Assembly: GCA_022767285.1 (NCBI GenBank)
Contig: JALENY010000013.1
Location: forward strand, 1 to 64,000
Source of the DNA: Lachnospiraceae bacterium
Lineage (GTDB): Bacteria; Bacillota; Clostridia; Lachnospirales; Lachnospiraceae
Reading direction: 5' to 3'
Length of the DNA stretch: 64,000 bases
Part shown: piece by piece, positions 61,100 through 64,000 of the stretch
How positions within the stretch are numbered: position 1 is the first letter of the stretch
How the letters are laid out: every line of letters starts with the position of its first letter
Position numbers and translations under genes: made by a program
The notes under the pieces: model-generated
The model's input: only the letters and a program-made list of their open reading frames with translations
Database searches by the model: none
What the model was told of the DNA's origin: nothing

Positions 61100-61109
61100 G
61101 GAGGGAGTC

Positions 61110-62534
61110 ATGGAGAACAGATTGTCAGATATTCTGGATAAACAGATTGACATATTCAGTATTGTAAAAGATGTGCTGAGACAGTGGTGGGTCATACTGC
61201 TTATGTCTGTTTCAGTGGCTCTTTTTACGGAACTATGGGTTAATATGACTTATGAACCGGAATATACGGTTCGTTCAACCTTTGTTGTTACGACAAAAAA
61301 AATAAACAGAGACCTCTATCAGGATCTGAACACAGCCAAAGAGATGGCGGAACAATTCAGCTACATCCTGGAGAGTAATATACTGAAAAGAAAAGTCGCG
61401 GAGGATCTCGGCCTGGAAAAATTTACAGCTGCCACAACCGTAAATGTACTGTCGGAGACCAATCTGATGGAACTTACTGTGACTTCCGGATCGGCCATGG
61501 AATCTTACCGGGTGCTCCGATCCATCATGAATAATTACAATTCCGTATCCGACTACGTAATTGAAAATGTGATATTGGAAGTGATTCAGCCGCCGACCAT
61601 ACCTGACGGTCCGTCCAACAGTCTGAACACAAGAGAAAGCATGAAACAGGCGTTTCTTATTGCGGCTGCTGTTATGACGGCTTTGTTTGCGCTTCTTTCC
61701 TACAGTAAGGATACTGTAAAAAATGAAAGAGAAGTATCCAAAAAGATCGATGCCAAATTTCTCGGATCCATCTGCCATGAGACAAAAGTAAAGTCGCTGA
61801 GGAGCCTGAAAAACGCAAAATCCGCTTCCCTGCTGATCCGGAATCCCATGTGTACCTTCCGGTTTGTGGAATCCAACAAAAATGTGGCTTCCCGGATCCG
61901 GAACCAAATGAACCGGAATGGATTTAAGACCCTTCTGGTCACCAGCGTTATGGAAAATGAGGGAAAGTCAACGGTTGCGGCAAATGTGGCTCTTGCGCTT
62001 GCACAGGAAAATAAAAATGTGCTGCTTATGGACTGCGATTTTCGTAAGCCTGCCCAGTACAAGATTTTTTCTGCGGATAAAGATGATATTGTAAACTTTC
62101 CGGAAATTCTGGAAAAGAAAAAAGGTCTTGGCAATCTGGTAAAAAGGCAGGAAAAAACCAGCCTTTATACCGTTTTTAACAGCACGCCTTCCGCCGGTAT
62201 GGAGCAGCTTCTGGAAACCGGAACACTGCAGATCATACTTGATTTTTTCAGACAGAAAATGGACTACATCATTCTGGATGCTTCGCCCATGGGACTGGTT
62301 TCCGATGCGGAAGAACTGGCCTATCTGGTGGATGCTACGCTCCTTGTGGTGCGTCAGGACCGGGTACTTGCCTCCGACATTAATGATACGATTGATGTGC
62401 TCAACCGAAGCAGAGGAAAAGTGTTGGGCTGCGTATTTAATGATGTGGTGACGGGACTGGCGGAGCGTATCGGCAGCTATGGATACGGAGATGGTTACAG
62501 ATATGGAGGGCGCTATGGAAAACAGGCAAAATAA
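61110..62534 (+). CDS. Wzz/BY-kinase fusion (polysaccharide copolymerase and tyrosine kinase) 1
   Basis: The 474-residue protein joins a Wzz-type copolymerase (two membrane helices at about 25-45 and 170-190 around an outside loop) with a cytoplasmic BY-kinase: Walker A NEGKST (K286), Walker A' LLMDCDFRKP and Walker B YIILDASP. The end has a tyrosine-rich tail (YGYGDGYRYGGRYG) for autophosphorylation. In Firmicutes these two parts are usually separate proteins. AAGGAGG leads the ATG. Its end overlaps the next gene by 20 bases. Confidence 0.9.
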   Translation: MENRLSDILDKQIDIFSIVKDVLRQWWVILLMSVSVALFTELWVNMTYEPEYTVRSTFVVTTKKINRDLYQDLNTAKEMAEQFSYILESNILKRKVAEDLGLEKFTAATTVNVLSETNLMELTVTSGSAMESYRVLRSIMNNYNSVSDYVIENVILEVIQPPTIPDGPSNSLNTRESMKQAFLIAAAVMTALFALLSYSKDTVKNEREVSKKIDAKFLGSICHETKVKSLRSLKNAKSASLLIRNPMCTFRFVESNKNVASRIRNQMNRNGFKTLLVTSVMENEGKSTVAANVALALAQENKNVLLMDCDFRKPAQYKIFSADKDDIVNFPEILEKKKGLGNLVKRQEKTSLYTVFNSTPSAGMEQLLETGTLQIILDFFRQKMDYIILDASPMGLVSDAEELAYLVDATLLVVRQDRVLASDINDTIDVLNRSRGKVLGCVFNDVVTGLAERIGSYGYGDGYRYGGRYGKQAK

Positions 62535-63966
62535 TTTGCTGGGACAAGAAGAAAAAATAGACATCACCATACTGATCGATGACATGTGGCGGTGCCTGAA
62601 AAAGTTTTTCTGGCTCTTTCTGATCATGATCGTCCTGGGCGGTTCATTTTCCTATTTTCAGGCAAGAAGAAGTTATGTCCCGATGTATGAGGCGTATTCT
62701 TCTTTTGCGGTAAAGGCCAGAAATTCCTATGGTTACAGTGACACCTATTACAATAAAACGATTGCAGGCCAGATGAGCAAGACATTTCCCTATATTCTGA
62801 CCAGCGGGGTACTGAATCAGGTCGTGGCAGAGAGCCTGGGCATGGAAAGCGTGCCTGCTTCCATAAGTGCAGAGGCGGTGCAGAATAGTGCGCTGTTTAC
62901 CATCAGTGTTCAGTCTCAGGATCCGCAGATGGCCCATGATGTGCTGCTGGCGGTTATCGAAAACTATCCGCGGGTGGCTCAATATATTATCGGGGATACA
63001 GAACTGATCATGGTGGATGAGAGCGGTGTGCCGGACGAACCGGTCAATCCGCCCGATTACACAAAAAACGTAAAAAGCGGCGTTGCCGGTGCGGCAGTCT
63101 TTGTGCTGTTTGTGATGATCCTGTATGCAGTAACAAGGAATACGGTTCGCCGGGAAAAAGACCTGAGCAGGCGGGTAAGCGTTCCGATTCTGGGAGTTAT
63201 CCCCATGGTGCGGCTGAAAAAGCGCAGCCGGAAAGAGAAACCGGCAGTGTTGATGGACCAGCCGGGGATGGGGGCTGCACTGAGTGAGGGCTTTCGCTCC
63301 GTTCGCACCAGAGTCATGAAAGAGGCGGAAAAGACCGGAGCAAAAAGGATTCTTGTGACCAGCGCCGCAGCGGGAGAGGGAAAAACGACAGTTGCGGCAA
63401 ACCTTGCACTGTCAATGGCCAAAAAAGGAAAAAATGTGGTGCTCGTGGACCTGGATCTGCGCAATCCTTCCGTGGCCGCCAGCCTGAAAATGAGCACTCC
63501 ACAGGTCGGCATGACAGAAGTTTTGAAAGACCTTGCAAGCCCGGAGGAAGTGATACGGACCTATGGGGATACATCCCTTTCCGTAATCGCCGGTGCAAAA
63601 CCGATACAGAACCCCACAAGACTGCTGGGAAGCACCAGACTGAAGACACTGCTGGATCTGTTATCCCGTGAGGCGGATTATATCATTATGGATGCACCTC
63701 CCTGCGCACTGGTGTCGGATGCGTCGGTTCTGACCCGTTATGCGGAGGGAATCGTGATGGTTGTACGTCAGAATTATACCAGAATTGAAAAAATCATGGT
63801 CGGAATGGACAACATGGCAGAAACCGGTGTTCCGATTCTGGGATATGTTCTGAACGGGACACAGAGAAGTATTATGAGCAGTGAATATGGTTATGGATAT
63901 GGATACGGCTATGGCCGCAGAAGTTACGGCTACGGGGAACCAACGAGCAGAGCAGATAAAATCTGA
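62515..63966 (+). CDS. Wzz/BY-kinase fusion 2
   Basis: The 483-residue protein has the same layout as its neighbour: Wzz-like helices at about 27-47 and 190-210, Walker A AAGEGKTT (K290), Walker A' VLVDLDLRNP, Walker B YIIMDAPP and a strongly tyrosine-rich tail (YGYGYGYGYGRRSYGYGE). It starts inside the end of the first kinase gene, so the two are translated together and may form mixed oligomers. The glycosyltransferase genes of the locus are expected beyond the window. The last 34 bases hold nothing recognised. Confidence 0.9.
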   Translation: MENRQNNLLGQEEKIDITILIDDMWRCLKKFFWLFLIMIVLGGSFSYFQARRSYVPMYEAYSSFAVKARNSYGYSDTYYNKTIAGQMSKTFPYILTSGVLNQVVAESLGMESVPASISAEAVQNSALFTISVQSQDPQMAHDVLLAVIENYPRVAQYIIGDTELIMVDESGVPDEPVNPPDYTKNVKSGVAGAAVFVLFVMILYAVTRNTVRREKDLSRRVSVPILGVIPMVRLKKRSRKEKPAVLMDQPGMGAALSEGFRSVRTRVMKEAEKTGAKRILVTSAAAGEGKTTVAANLALSMAKKGKNVVLVDLDLRNPSVAASLKMSTPQVGMTEVLKDLASPEEVIRTYGDTSLSVIAGAKPIQNPTRLLGSTRLKTLLDLLSREADYIIMDAPPCALVSDASVLTRYAEGIVMVVRQNYTRIEKIMVGMDNMAETGVPILGYVLNGTQRSIMSSEYGYGYGYGYGRRSYGYGEPTSRADKI

Positions 63967-64000
63967 AGATTTCGGCCTCGGGAAAAAAGAGCATTAAAGA

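Overview
The window comes from a low-to-mid GC Gram-positive anaerobe, most likely a gut Lachnospiraceae (Clostridia, Bacillota). This is inferred from strong AGGAGG-type ribosome binding sites, dense sugar ABC operons without their own ATPase, an AlsT/NSS transporter pair, DUF3786 and Fnr/ferredoxin genes, and a Firmicutes-type capsule start (CpsB phosphatase plus BY-kinases). No rRNA, tRNA or CRISPR array was recognised by eye.

Region 1 (about 0.2-9.6 kb) is visibly more A+T-rich than the rest. RidA and a DSD1-type PLP enzyme are read leftward. A YheO/DauR-type regulator, an N-acyl-D-amino-acid deacylase, a sugar-type (CUT1) ABC transporter and a GHL6-like glycosidase are read rightward. 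Together they suggest uptake and breakdown of a D-amino-acid-containing glycoconjugate; this is the best candidate for an undescribed system. Region 2 (9.9-16.4 kb) is patchy accessory DNA. It holds a frameshifted F5/8C-domain remnant, an XRE regulator fused to an alkyltransferase-like domain facing an AAA/DUF4143 ATPase, an XRE regulator fused to a superoxide-reductase-like domain, and a broken IS1634-type transposase. Region 3 (16.6-25.1 kb) is a LacI-controlled operon: enolase-superfamily dehydratase, aldehyde dehydrogenase, CUT1 transporter and GH32 fructosidase.

Region 4 (25.2-34 kb) has a ParA relic, a Crp/Fnr regulator with a perfect 16-bp palindrome, a ferredoxin, an Hcp relic, an HD hydrolase, a DRE-TIM aldolase, a truncated SDR, Gfo/Idh/MocA and cupin genes, and a Lon-like ATPase without a protease domain. 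Region 5 (34-49.2 kb) is mostly housekeeping: carB, a ClC channel, AlsT and NSS transporters, PHP proteins, D-serine ammonia-lyase, an ABC-F protein, an aldo/keto reductase, a Cof phosphatase and Ogt.

Region 6 (49.3-57.4 kb) is a fructosamine (Amadori product) locus: frlD kinase, GntR regulator, frlB deglycase, CUT1 transporter, D-2-hydroxyacid dehydrogenase and an AEC carrier. Matching operators precede frlD and frlB. Region 7 (57.5-64 kb) has purC and then the start of an exopolysaccharide locus: S26-type peptidase, CpsB phosphatase, exported Ig-like protein and two consecutive Wzz/BY-kinase fusions. All three CUT1 operons lack an ATPase gene, so a shared MsmX-type ATPase elsewhere is expected.
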